Below, in pieces: positions 45,239 through 53,684 of a stretch of DNA of 64,000 nucleotides. The stretch comes from JASHVB01 sp036489395. GTDB taxonomy: Bacteria; Pseudomonadota; Alphaproteobacteria; Acetobacterales; Acetobacteraceae. The stretch spans positions 1 through 64,000 of the forward strand of contig DASXFW010000404.1 of assembly GCA_036489395.1 (NCBI GenBank), read 5' to 3'. The notes below the pieces were generated by a model. That model was not told the origin of the DNA. It was given only the letters and a program-made list of their open reading frames with translations, and searched no databases. The first letter of the stretch is position 1. Each line of letters starts with the position of its first letter. The position numbers and the translations under genes were made by a program.

Positions 45239-45709
45239 ATGAGCGACTACGACACCGACACTGTGCTGTGGAGCGAGCATCAGGCCGACCTGCTGCGGCG
45301 CCTGGCTGCCGGCGAACATGTCAACGAACACGTGGACTGGGAGAACGTCGCAGAGGAAATCGACAGCGTGGGCAGGTCGCAGCGGATCGCATTGGCGAGC
45401 CACCTGCGCGTGGTGCTGGAGCACCTGATGAAGCTGGAGGCGTCGCCGGCAACGGAACCTCGCCGCGGCTGGGAAGAAACGGTGCAGCGCGCGCGTCAGG
45501 ACATCGAGGACTTGCTCGAGGACAGCCCCAGTCTTCGCCCCACGGTCGGCGCCGTCGTCGCCCGGCAGCTTCCGCGCATGCGGGAAATCGTTGCTGCGTC
45601 GCTGGCCCGGTATGGCGAGACGCCGCGGGTCGCGGTGGAGGGGCTGAGCTACGACGCCGACGCGGTGCTGGGCGGGTTCTTTCCCGCGGTGCCGGGCAAC
45701 CGGGGATAG
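45239..45709 (+). CDS. DUF29-family protein
   Basis: A 156-residue DUF29 protein: YDTDTVLWSEHQADLLRRLA at the N-terminus, VDWENVAEEIDSVGRSQRIA (residues 36-55), then HLMKLEASPATEPRRGWEET, the family pattern. DUF29 proteins are small helical proteins common in cyanobacteria and alphaproteobacteria, function unknown, and often in accessory regions. It ends about 110 bases before the STAND NTPase gene on the same strand, so both may belong to the same islet. Confidence 0.85.
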   Translation: MSDYDTDTVLWSEHQADLLRRLAAGEHVNEHVDWENVAEEIDSVGRSQRIALASHLRVVLEHLMKLEASPATEPRRGWEETVQRARQDIEDLLEDSPSLRPTVGAVVARQLPRMREIVAASLARYGETPRVAVEGLSYDADAVLGGFFPAVPGNRG

Positions 45710-45822
45710 CGGCTGGCGAGCGTTGGCCGTGCGCCCCCGCGCCGGCCGCCCGCCGCAATTCCCGATGGACGGCGCTCCGGCCGTGCGGCACGCTGCTCGT
45801 ATCGGCCAAGTAGCGAAGCACA

Positions 45823-48800
45823 ATGGCGGACCGCGTCTTCAAGGTGATGGTGTCGAGCAGTTTCCGGGACCTGCGCGGGTGCCGGAAGGCGGCGCGCGCT
45901 GCGATCCTCGGCCAGGACATGCTGCCGCTGATGATGGAGACGGACCCGGCGATCGGCGACCGCGGCATCATCGAGAACTCGCTGGCCAAGGTCGATGCGG
46001 CGGACGCCTACGTCGTGGTGATCAGCAACTACCGCTACGGCCAGGTGATCGACGACGCGGCGCAGAACCCCATGCACCTGTCGGTCACCGAACTTGAATT
46101 CAACCGCGCCGAGGAGCGCAAGCTGCCGATCTGCGTGTTCCTGATGGACGAGAACGTGCCGATCTCGCCGGTGGAAATGCGTGCGGAAGCCGCGTCGCAG
46201 GACAAGCTGCTGGCCTTCCGAGCGCGGGCCAATCACCACGACCGCGTCACGGCGACCTTCACCGACGAAAAGGACCTGAAGGGCCAGGCGATCCAGACCC
46301 TCGCCCGGCTGAAGGGGGTGCTGGAAAAGGCGACCGCGCAGCCGCCGCCGTCTGAACGCGCGGCACCGTCCGCCGCGGACCTCCTGCCTGCCCCGCCCGC
46401 CTTCGTCGCCCGCCCGTCCTACGTGCCGGGCCACCCGTTCCAGGGCCGCGCCCGCGAGCTTGGCCTGATGCGCGAGTGGGCCACCTCGCCCGCCAACCCG
46501 GTGCTGGTGTTCGAGGCGATCGGCGGCATGGGCAAGAGCACCGTCACCTGGGAGTGGGTCACCAACCACGCCGCCGCCGACCGCTCCGACTGGGCCGGCC
46601 GCCTGTGGTACAGTTTCTACGAGCGCGGCGCCGACATGCGCGACTTCAAGATCACCGCGCTCGCCTACATGACCCGCCAGCCGCCGGAGGCGTTCCGCAC
46701 CCGCCCCGCGGCCGAACTGACAAGTGGCCTGCTGCACCAACTCGGGCAGGCGCCATGGCTGCTGGTGCTGGACGGGCTGGAGCGCGTGCTCGCCGCCTAT
46801 CACCGCGCCGACGCCGCGCAACTGCGCGACGAGGACGTGCAGGAGGCGGGCGACACCGGCCTCGCCGGCCGCGCGCCGCAGGACTGCATCCGCCCGGACG
46901 ACCACGACCTGCTGCACCAACTAGCGGGCGCAACGCCGTCGAAGCTGCTGGTGTCCTCGCGCCTGATGCCGCGCGCCTTGCTCAACGCCTCCGGCGCGCC
47001 GGTGCAGGGCGTGCGGCGCGAGCAACTGCACGGCCTGGCGCCGGAAGATGCCGAGGCGATGCTGCGCCGCGCCGGGATCAAAGGCGACGGCGAGCGGATC
47101 CGGCGCTACCTGGCGCAGGCGTTCGACTGCCACGCGTTGAGTGTCGGCCTCGTAGTCGGCATGGTGCGCAGCGCACTGTGGGCAGAGATGGATTTCGACC
47201 AGTGGGTGGACGATCCGCGCGGCGGAGCTGCGTTCAACGTGTTCGATGCCGATTTGCGGCAGCGCCAGACCCACATTCTGGAGGTGGCGTTCAGCGGTTT
47301 AGATGCGGCAGAGCGTGACTTGCTCGCCTTCATCGCAATCAACGAGAATCCTATTCGTTTGAGGGTACTTGAGAAACTGACCGCGCCAACCGAATATTTT
47401 CGTGAACGAGAGGTGACTGCCATCGGAGATCGTCAGTGGCTGATGACAGCGCTCGTCGACATTGAGCGACGCGGTCTTATTCAGCGGGGCGGACGGTCGG
47501 GAACACTAAGTATGAATCCCATCGTTCGAACTTACGCAGTAAGCCGGCTATCGAGCGGCGGTCTGGTTCGGGTCAGACATCTCGTTGCGTTATATCGTCA
47601 ATTACTCGAAGAGGATGTGGAGGGCGGCGCAGCTAACGGTCCACACAACAACGTCCTTCAATCTGGAACACGGCAACGTCCTGCCAGTCATCGGTTCGGC
47701 ATTCGCGAAGGGAGAGTCGACGCTCTGCCTGAGCCATTAGAAACGATAGACGACGATGTCGCCAGGGATCTTTATGAGGAGCTATCGACTAAAGCACGAG
47801 CCGCTCTAATTCGCCTGAAAGACACGAATTCCCATATAAGCGTGGTTAGTACGATCCAACGGCTACTTGGCGAGCTCGGCACTGCGATTGAGGACGTGCG
47901 GCCGGGTCGGCTTTTGTCGCTGTCTCGTAGTGTGGACAGCTACCGTCGTGCATTCAGTGCAGATGAAGCAAGACGGGAGCTTCTTCCTGACGTGATCGCG
48001 ATGATGAATGATCTATCGCAATCTCTCTCGGACTTGTTAAGCCTGTTCCCGATCGTTCGTGAAATCGAAACGGATCGAGTGGCACTCACAATTGTGCGGA
48101 ATCCACAAAATATAGATGCGATCGAACGCGAAGTCGAATCTATAAGGGCGAGTGCTGCCAGCTCGGCAGCAGTGACTGAACGCGCAGTGGAGGCCCTTGC
48201 TGTCAATGACCCAGAAATCGCGAGCACGCGGGACATCAATCTGAAAGCCGATCTGCTGGCAGACAAGATTTTGGTGGTGCGTAATTTCGCGAGTGCGGCC
48301 GTTCATGGCGCTGCCCGATCTGGTCTCGCGTCCGTACATGGCGTCCAATCCGCAATGATAGCTGCCGGTAGGGAATTAACGGCATTAGGTGCGGAGAGTT
48401 GGCAAGCCGCAAAGACTAACTTGCCTCGCGGAGTAGGAGATGCCGCGAGAATAGCGCCTCTCTTGGCGCTCACTGTCTTAGCGTTACAGATTGCCGGGCC
48501 AATTGGGGCCATCGGCGCAATAGTAGGCGGATTCTCTCCCCTAATAAGGGCAATTCGGCAGCTTCGTGCCAGCGACGGATCGGATAATCGGCGGAGGGAA
48601 GACCGTCTGGAGGGCAACCCGAACGTGTCAGCAGCCAGTAGCGGAGGGTCGGGATTTTACCGCAACTGCAGGGCTCATATCGAGCAGTCAGGCCTGGCTG
48701 TCGCTCGGATCGCGGCAGAGGCCGGGATCCATCGAAGCGCCGTGATAAGGACCAGAGCTTGCCGCCAGCCGGTTGTCGCGGACACTGCTCGCCGAGTCAT

Positions 48801-48882
48801 CAGCGCCTTGAACGCCCTATACTACAGAGACCATCCTCCACTTATCGAATTCACTTTGGAGTTCAAAGGCGCTGTTGACTGA
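45823..48882 (+). CDS. DUF4062 + STAND/NB-ARC NTPase with foreign-looking C-terminal half
   Basis: A 1019-residue signalling NTPase. The DUF4062 domain is at residues 1-130 (FKVMVSSSFRDL, then AYVVVISNYRYGQV). The P-loop NTPase core has Walker A GGMGKST near 235 and Walker B WLLVLDGLE near 313. A winged-helix region (about 480-575, SMNPIVRTYAVSRL) follows. The rest is unlike known sensors: helical segments, a hydrophobic stretch (ARIAPLLALTVLALQIAG near 890), then a helix-turn-helix-like end (LAVARIAAEAGIHRSAVIRT). From about 47290 the DNA turns clearly AT-richer with different codon use, while upstream is GC-rich. STAND NTPases often sense phage or stress, and DUF4062 is thought to be an effector-type domain. 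This could be an antiphage sensor by inference. Confidence 0.85.
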   Translation: MADRVFKVMVSSSFRDLRGCRKAARAAILGQDMLPLMMETDPAIGDRGIIENSLAKVDAADAYVVVISNYRYGQVIDDAAQNPMHLSVTELEFNRAEERKLPICVFLMDENVPISPVEMRAEAASQDKLLAFRARANHHDRVTATFTDEKDLKGQAIQTLARLKGVLEKATAQPPPSERAAPSAADLLPAPPAFVARPSYVPGHPFQGRARELGLMREWATSPANPVLVFEAIGGMGKSTVTWEWVTNHAAADRSDWAGRLWYSFYERGADMRDFKITALAYMTRQPPEAFRTRPAAELTSGLLHQLGQAPWLLVLDGLERVLAAYHRADAAQLRDEDVQEAGDTGLAGRAPQDCIRPDDHDLLHQLAGATPSKLLVSSRLMPRALLNASGAPVQGVRREQLHGLAPEDAEAMLRRAGIKGDGERIRRYLAQAFDCHALSVGLVVGMVRSALWAEMDFDQWVDDPRGGAAFNVFDADLRQRQTHILEVAFSGLDAAERDLLAFIAINENPIRLRVLEKLTAPTEYFREREVTAIGDRQWLMTALVDIERRGLIQRGGRSGTLSMNPIVRTYAVSRLSSGGLVRVRHLVALYRQLLEEDVEGGAANGPHNNVLQSGTRQRPASHRFGIREGRVDALPEPLETIDDDVARDLYEELSTKARAALIRLKDTNSHISVVSTIQRLLGELGTAIEDVRPGRLLSLSRSVDSYRRAFSADEARRELLPDVIAMMNDLSQSLSDLLSLFPIVREIETDRVALTIVRNPQNIDAIEREVESIRASAASSAAVTERAVEALAVNDPEIASTRDINLKADLLADKILVVRNFASAAVHGAARSGLASVHGVQSAMIAAGRELTALGAESWQAAKTNLPRGVGDAARIAPLLALTVLALQIAGPIGAIGAIVGGFSPLIRAIRQLRASDGSDNRRREDRLEGNPNVSAASSGGSGFYRNCRAHIEQSGLAVARIAAEAGIHRSAVIRTRACRQPVVADTARRVISALNALYYRDHPPLIEFTLEFKGAVD

Positions 48883-49338
48883 GATGGAACAACGGACGCC
48901 TTCGCCCACGCCATCCGCATGGCCCGCGAGGTCGGCCTGAGCGACACGAACTGCGAAGCCCGACGCGGCCTCTCCCTCGCCCGGCTCGGCCACCGGCGGG
49001 AGGCCGAGGTCGCCGCTGCCTCGGCCGAGCGCGACCAGCCGCACGTCTATCTCGCCGAGCTCTACCTGGCGCTGGAGCAGCGCGACCAGGCGCGCACGCA
49101 CGCCCTGGCCGGCTACAAGTGGGCCTGGGCCGACGGCCCGCCCTGGTGCCACCACTGGGCGTTGCAGCGCTGCCGCGCCGTGCTGCAGGCGCTCGGCGAG
49201 CCGGAGCCGCAACTCCCGCCGTTCGACCCCGCCAACATCAAGCCGATCGACTACGAACCCGACATCCGCCGCCTGCTCGCCGAACACGCCAGCAAATCAG
49301 AGGCCGCAAGGCCAAAGCCAAATGACGCCGCATCGTGA
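48883..49338 (+). pseudogene. Stranded TPR tail of a STAND NTPase (same frame, one stop after the main gene)
   Basis: Directly after the TGA at 48880-48882 the same reading frame runs on for 151 residues, with GC-rich codon use again. It encodes TPR-like repeats (DAFAHAIRMAREVGLSDTNC, then HVYLAELYLALEQRDQARTH) that match the usual C-terminal end of DUF4062/TIR STAND proteins. It has no ribosome site; a first ATG is at 48919. The likely explanation is that the original gene once continued into it and was cut when the AT-richer block replaced its middle. An independent short gene is less likely. Confidence 0.7.
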
Positions 49339-49459
49339 CTCAGCCAGCGTTCCCGGCAAGCCCGCCGCGCGTACTCCGCCTCACCGCCGGAACCGAGGCC
49401 GCCTACACGCCCGACAGGCCTGCCGCGGGAGTCGCCGGCGGGACGCCACAGCAGCGCCG

Positions 49460-49897
49460 CTAGTCTCGCGCGACAATCCTGGCCACGCCCCGGCGCATCT
49501 GGTCCCGCACGCCATCGATCGTCGTCCGGGTCAGTCCGCTCGGAAGAAAGCCATAGGCATAGCCCTGGCTGCGATCCCGTGGATCGATCGGCCGGATGTC
49601 AGTCCCCGGCCATCGGAAGACGTTCACCTCGCTGATGACGATCCAGGACCGCGCCGCGTCCAGCTTCAGCCGAGCTTTCACGGCCGCGGGAATCTCGACC
49701 GCGGCACCGGGGTCAGGCGGCACTGCATGGGTGATCGGCGAGACAACGACAGTCAGTGCCTGACCCGTCCGGCGCGTCGCCAGTACAACGGCGCAGGGCC
49801 GGTCCTTGACGCCTTCCTCGCGTCCCCGCGCTTCCTCCGATCGCCACAAGAATGCGTAACGAATGACCAAGCCCGGCTGAGGGACCGGCAGGACCAC
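49460..49897 (-). CDS. PemK/MazF-like toxin of a type II toxin-antitoxin pair
   Basis: A 145-residue protein with the PemK-like fold pattern: PQPGLVIRYAFLWRSEEARG (N-terminal strand-loop), RPCAVVLATRRTG, VVVSPITHAVP, and SWIVISEVNVFRWPG. MazF/PemK toxins are RNA endonucleases that cut mRNA. It is slightly longer than typical MazF (about 110), as in the PemK-like subgroup. The upstream Phd/YefM-type antitoxin gene ends 8 bases before it, so they form one operon on the minus strand. Confidence 0.75.
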   Translation of the reverse strand: MVLPVPQPGLVIRYAFLWRSEEARGREEGVKDRPCAVVLATRRTGQALTVVVSPITHAVPPDPGAAVEIPAAVKARLKLDAARSWIVISEVNVFRWPGTDIRPIDPRDRSQGYAYGFLPSGLTRTTIDGVRDQMRRGVARIVARD

Positions 49898-49905
49898 CGC
49901 GAGGG

Positions 49906-50166
49906 TTACGCCTCCAGCTCGTGGTCGAATTGCGTGGTAAACGCCGGAGGTTCGGCTTCATCCAGCGCCTTGGCCAGATCGTCCGGCAGTTCCCAGGCAT
50001 ACAGCGCTTGCCGCGCGTCCAGCGCCTTGAGCCGCTTGAACTCATCCACCGACAGCACCACCAGGCTTTCGTGCCCGTGGTGGGTGACCGATACCGGCTC
50101 CTTCAGCGCGAGTTCCCGGCAACGATCGAACTGTTTCCTGAGGTCGGACGAAGTGATCGTAACCAT
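49906..50166 (-). CDS. Phd/YefM-type antitoxin
   Basis: An 86-residue protein from ATG 50166: MVTITSSDLRKQFDRCRELA followed by VSVTHHGHESLVVLSVDEFK, the fold of Phd/YefM antitoxins that bind the operator DNA through the N-terminal part. The acidic, disordered C-terminus (LPDDLAKALDEAEPPAF) is the segment that should wrap the toxin. Pairing Phd-like antitoxins with PemK-like toxins is a known mixed arrangement. An upstream extension to 50202 exists but lacks support. Confidence 0.78.
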   Translation of the reverse strand: MVTITSSDLRKQFDRCRELALKEPVSVTHHGHESLVVLSVDEFKRLKALDARQALYAWELPDDLAKALDEAEPPAFTTQFDHELEA

Positions 50167-50255
50167 GCCTGTATTCGCCGCCTTCGCTGAACCAACCCGC
50201 AATATAGGGGTCGGCCGGAGCTTTGTCGCGAGCCCGTCGGCTCGCCGTACGCACC

Positions 50256-50456
50256 TTAAATCCCCAGGTCCTGGAACACCGCGGCGGCCGAGGCGGAACG
50301 CTTGCCCTTGCCAGCGGCCAGTTCCTGCATGGCGCGGCGGCTCTTCGCGTTGGGCGCCTCCACCTCGAAGGCACCGGAGTCACGCCGCTGCGTCTCCGCG
50401 TCAATGGGCGAAGGGTCGATATAGTCGGCGGCCGTGATCGCTCTCGTGTGTCGCAT
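50256..50456 (-). CDS. Lone RelB/DinJ-like antitoxin, 66 residues
   Basis: Small protein MRHTRAITAADYIDPSPIDA with a C-terminal stretch NAKSRRAMQELAAGKGKRSA, similar to the end of RelB-family antitoxins where the toxin-binding segment lies. No RelE/ParE toxin gene follows: the next gene on this strand is the Phd antitoxin 90 bases away. It is either an orphan, a degraded module, or a third member of the TA operon. The promoter region upstream (50457-50490) has short inverted ATGTAA/TTACACAT arms. Confidence 0.55.
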   Translation of the reverse strand: MRHTRAITAADYIDPSPIDAETQRRDSGAFEVEAPNAKSRRAMQELAAGKGKRSASAAAVFQDLGI

Positions 50457-50500
50457 GTCGCCTATGTAACCACGCTGCCTGTTTTACACATTCCGCCCAC

Positions 50501-51328
50501 CTACCTTGGCGGCTCGATCGGCATCCGCGCGATGCTCAGCCACGCGATCGGCGCGCCCGCCTTTTCCGCCGCCTGCTCCGCCGGCAGCGCCGTATCCCAA
50601 TCCGCCGCGATGAACCGCCGCCCGTTCACCCCAGCCGCCGCGTCCGACACCAGCCAGAGCAGCGGCGGCACCATGATCGCCGGCTGCAGCATCCGCGCGC
50701 GGTCTCCGGCGTCGTCGCCGACGATCCCGGTGTTGGTCACCCCGCCCGGCACAAGAACGTTGCAGGTTACGCCGGAGCCTTTCAGGTCCGCCGACAGCCC
50801 GGCCATCGCCGCCTCCGCCGCCGCCTTGCTCGCGCCGTACAGCAGGTAGCCCTCGCGCACCATGGTGCCGAGGCTGGTGGTGACGGTGATGATGCGGCCG
50901 CGGTTCGCCGCGCGCATATGCGGCAGCACCGCGCGCGCCAGCATGATCGGCGCGGTGGCGTTGACCGCGACGAAGCGCGCCCATTGGTCCGGCGTCACCT
51001 CCCAGAAGCGGATCGGATTGCTGTGCCGGTCCGGCCGGATCGAGGCCTGGCCGATCCCGGCGTTGTTGATCAGCACGTCGATGCGGCCGGCGCGCTCCAG
51101 CACCGCGGCGACGATGCGGTCGAACGACGCGGGATCGGACAGATCGGCGTGGATGGTGCGGATCGCGCCGGGCTTGCCCTGTGCCTCGATCGCCAACGTT
51201 TCCAGCGCGGGCGCGGTGCGGTCCACCGCCGCCACATCGAGCCCGGCGCTTAGCAGCCCCAGTGCCATGGCGCGGCCGATGCCGCTTGCGGCGCCCGTAA
51301 CGATCGCGGTCTGGTTGGCGGATGGCAT
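50501..51328 (-). CDS. Short-chain dehydrogenase/reductase (SDR family)
   Basis: A 275-residue classical SDR. The NAD(P)-binding motif TGAASGIG is at residues 11-18, NNAG near 90, and the catalytic Tyr/Lys in YGASK near 164. An Asp after the second strand (VAAVDRTAP) suggests NAD over NADP. The ATG at 51328 has a GGAGGA ribosome site. The substrate is unknown. The gene is immediately downstream of the retropepsin gene on the same strand. Confidence 0.9.
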   Translation of the reverse strand: MPSANQTAIVTGAASGIGRAMALGLLSAGLDVAAVDRTAPALETLAIEAQGKPGAIRTIHADLSDPASFDRIVAAVLERAGRIDVLINNAGIGQASIRPDRHSNPIRFWEVTPDQWARFVAVNATAPIMLARAVLPHMRAANRGRIITVTTSLGTMVREGYLLYGASKAAAEAAMAGLSADLKGSGVTCNVLVPGGVTNTGIVGDDAGDRARMLQPAIMVPPLLWLVSDAAAGVNGRRFIAADWDTALPAEQAAEKAGAPIAWLSIARMPIEPPR

Positions 51329-51356
51329 GGCGATTTCCTCCGTTCTGTTATTGTTT

Positions 51357-52289
51357 CTATCGCTCGAAGAACACCTGTCCGGTGGCGAACGAGATCCAGA
51401 CGCGTCGCTGTGCCGCGACCCAGTCCTCGCCGAGCAGCGCATCGACGATCGGCACCACGTGCACCGACGCGACCCACAGCCACGGATCGCGCTGCACTTC
51501 CGGACCGATGCGCAGGCTGGCGAAACGATGCCGGTGCATCGCCGGGCTCTGCGGCCCGATGCCGGTCATCGTCGCGCCGGGATCGCGCGCCAGCAGCGCC
51601 GGCGTCAGCCCCAGCCGGAACATGCCAGGCGCCACGATCAGGCTGGACGTTGCGCCCGTATCAAGCAACGCACGCAGCGGTTGCCCGTCCACGGCGATCG
51701 GCACGACCATCGCCTGCGTCATCGGCATTTCCGCCGACAGTGCCGCGTAGGGACCGGCCCACGGCAAGAAGCGCCCGCTGCAGCCCGACACATCGAACAC
51801 GGTCAGCCGATGCGCCGGCATGTCGAGTTGCAAATCGAACGCCGACAGGAAGTCGCGCCCGAGCAGCCCGTCCAGCACCATGCCATCAGGCGCCAGGCCG
51901 GGCATCGCACCCACTGTCAGGCTGGTATCGTGGCTAACGGTCCGCCGGTGCAGCTTCACGCCGCCCAGCGACAGCGAACGCGGATCGGCATTGGGGTGTT
52001 CTACGATGCCGCCGACGCCGCTCATGGTGGTGCCGACCCATTTGTCGCTCGCGAGCCCGAGCCGCTGCACAGCCTCGGGCGTCACCAGCGTGCGCTCGGC
52101 GCCGGTATCCAGCACGAACGCCGCGTTGATGCCGTTCACCGTCAGCGGCACGATCACGCGGTTGGCGATCAGCGCGAACGTCACGGACCCGCGCGCCTGC
52201 ACTGTACACGCGGCGTGCGCAGTGCCCACGACGGCGGCCAGCATCAGCAGAGCGAAAGCCGTTGCGCGCGCGATTGTCGGATGGAGCAT
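51357..52289 (-). CDS. Secreted double-domain retropepsin-like aspartic protease
   Basis: A 310-residue precursor with a Sec signal peptide (ALLMLAAVVGTAHA, cleavage near residue 26) and two aspartic protease half-sites in one chain: VLDTGAERTLV (residues 59-69) and LLDTGATSSLI (about 212-222). Bacterial retropepsins usually have one such site and work as dimers. Two DTGA motifs in tandem suggest a pseudo-dimer like pepsin, built by domain duplication. The second half is followed by LDALLGEDWV-type flap/strand segments. It is periplasmic or exported; its substrate is unknown. Confidence 0.85.
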   Translation of the reverse strand: MLHPTIARATAFALLMLAAVVGTAHAACTVQARGSVTFALIANRVIVPLTVNGINAAFVLDTGAERTLVTPEAVQRLGLASDKWVGTTMSGVGGIVEHPNADPRSLSLGGVKLHRRTVSHDTSLTVGAMPGLAPDGMVLDGLLGRDFLSAFDLQLDMPAHRLTVFDVSGCSGRFLPWAGPYAALSAEMPMTQAMVVPIAVDGQPLRALLDTGATSSLIVAPGMFRLGLTPALLARDPGATMTGIGPQSPAMHRHRFASLRIGPEVQRDPWLWVASVHVVPIVDALLGEDWVAAQRRVWISFATGQVFFER

Positions 52290-52330
52290 GCCGCATTATC
52301 CGGCCCGTATGTTCGACGCGCCAGCCCCCG

Positions 52331-52530
52331 GTCATCGCGCCCCCGTCTCTGTCATTGCGCCCCCCCTCTGTCATTGCGAGCGTAGCGAAGCAATCCCGTT
52401 CGAGTGGACGCACGAGATTGCTTCGCTTCGCTCGCAATGACAGAGGGGGGCGCAATGACAGGGGGGGCGCGATGACCGAGGGGGGGGCGCAATGACAGAC
52501 GGGAGCGCGATGACCGAGGGGACCGCGACG
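52331..52530. repeat. Dispersed hairpin repeats with TCATTGCGAG (family B, copy 2) and GTCATCGCGCCCCC motifs
   Basis: A near-perfect hairpin with arms around 52358-52394 and 52412-52449 (TGTCATTGCGAGCGTAGCGA and complement, one or two mismatches). On both sides are several shorter GTCATCGCGCCCC or GCGATGACCGAGGGG copies, also in mirrored orientation. It fills the gap between the retropepsin start and the LLM oxidoreductase stop. Confidence 0.85.
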
Positions 52531-52541
52531 ACAGTGGAACG

Positions 52542-53618
52542 TTACCCCGGCTGGCGAACGCCCGGCAGCACGTGCTTGCCGTAGAACTCCACCACCTTCC
52601 GCTGATCGCGCTGACCGGCATGCACGTTGACGATCGTCGCGCCGCTGTCGAACAGCTCGTGGAGCTTGGCCAGGTGCACCGCGGGATCGGTGCCGATCGC
52701 CCAGCCTTGCATCACCTCCTCCAACGGCACTTCAGCTTCGGCGCGTTCCTGGATCCGCGCCGGATCGGGAATGTTATAGTAGCTTACGAACGACTTCGGA
52801 GCGAACCGCCAGAGCTCCGCCGCTTCCTTCGCAACCGACTCATCGCCGACGACAACGTATTGCTCAACGAGCACCGGCATCTTGCCAGGATCCTTGCCGG
52901 CATCGCGCGCGCCCGCTTCCCATTCGGACTTATGCTGCTTCCACGCCTTCGGGTCGGTCACCAGGCCGTCGCCGTGCTGGCCGGCCAGCCGCATCGACTT
53001 ACGGCCGTTCGCCGCGGTCAGGATCGGGATAGGATGCGGCGGCGGATCGTACAGCTTCGCCTCGACATGATAATAGGTGCCGTGATGCGACACGGGCTTG
53101 CCGGTCCACAGCGCGCGGATCACGGTGATCGCTTCGATCAGCCGTTCCCACCGCTCCTCCCAGTTCGGCCACATCCCCACCGCTACTTGTTCGTTCAACG
53201 CCTCCCCGGAGCCGACACCGAGAAAGATGCGGCCCGGATACAGCAGACTCAGCGAAGCGAACGCCTCGGCAACGACCGCGGGGTTATAGCGCAGCGTCGG
53301 GCACGTCACCGTGGTGCCCATCCAGCTTCGCTGCGCGCGCGCACCCAGGGCGGCCATCGTCACCCACGCCTCGCCGGAATGTCCTTCATTCGCCTGCCAC
53401 GGCTGCAAATGATCGCTGGTGGCGAGCAAATGAAAGCCTGCCTGCGAGGCCAGGGCGCCGATTTCCACCAACTCCGGCACGGGGAACTCCTCATGCGCCA
53501 ACATGTATCCGATCATGCCGCGGCGCAGATCGCCCACCATCTGCTTCGTGACGGCGGCCTGCGTGACCGGCTCGGGACGCGAGGACCTGCGCGTCGGTCG
53601 GGTAAGCGTGGCTGACAT
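52542..53618 (-). CDS. Luciferase-like (LLM class) flavin/F420-dependent oxidoreductase
   Basis: About 358 residues. It is a TIM-barrel luciferase-like monooxygenase relative of the TIGR03557/F420 glucose-6-phosphate dehydrogenase type, with LVEIGALASQAGFHLLATSD, LGARAQRSWMGTTVTCPTLR, GVGSGEALNE (phosphate-binding loop near 165) and AANGRKSMRLAGQHGDGLVT. Members use FMN or F420; sequence cannot decide this here. The start is ATG 53618 or an internal ATG at 53540. The intervening 26 residues are Arg/Pro-rich and unlike the family core. Confidence 0.82.
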   Translation of the reverse strand: MSATLTRPTRRSSRPEPVTQAAVTKQMVGDLRRGMIGYMLAHEEFPVPELVEIGALASQAGFHLLATSDHLQPWQANEGHSGEAWVTMAALGARAQRSWMGTTVTCPTLRYNPAVVAEAFASLSLLYPGRIFLGVGSGEALNEQVAVGMWPNWEERWERLIEAITVIRALWTGKPVSHHGTYYHVEAKLYDPPPHPIPILTAANGRKSMRLAGQHGDGLVTDPKAWKQHKSEWEAGARDAGKDPGKMPVLVEQYVVVGDESVAKEAAELWRFAPKSFVSYYNIPDPARIQERAEAEVPLEEVMQGWAIGTDPAVHLAKLHELFDSGATIVNVHAGQRDQRKVVEFYGKHVLPGVRQPG

Positions 53619-53684
53619 TGGGCGTGCACTCCGGCATTGCTCTGGTGACAGCAACGGAGGACCCGCGGCCGGGTTCCACAGCGA

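Noticed and set aside
47290..48882. An insertion sequence or prophage fragment inside the STAND gene
   Set aside because: The block stays in frame with the NTPase and shows a winged-helix continuation. I see no transposase, terminal inverted repeats or target-site duplication. Gene-segment replacement fits better.
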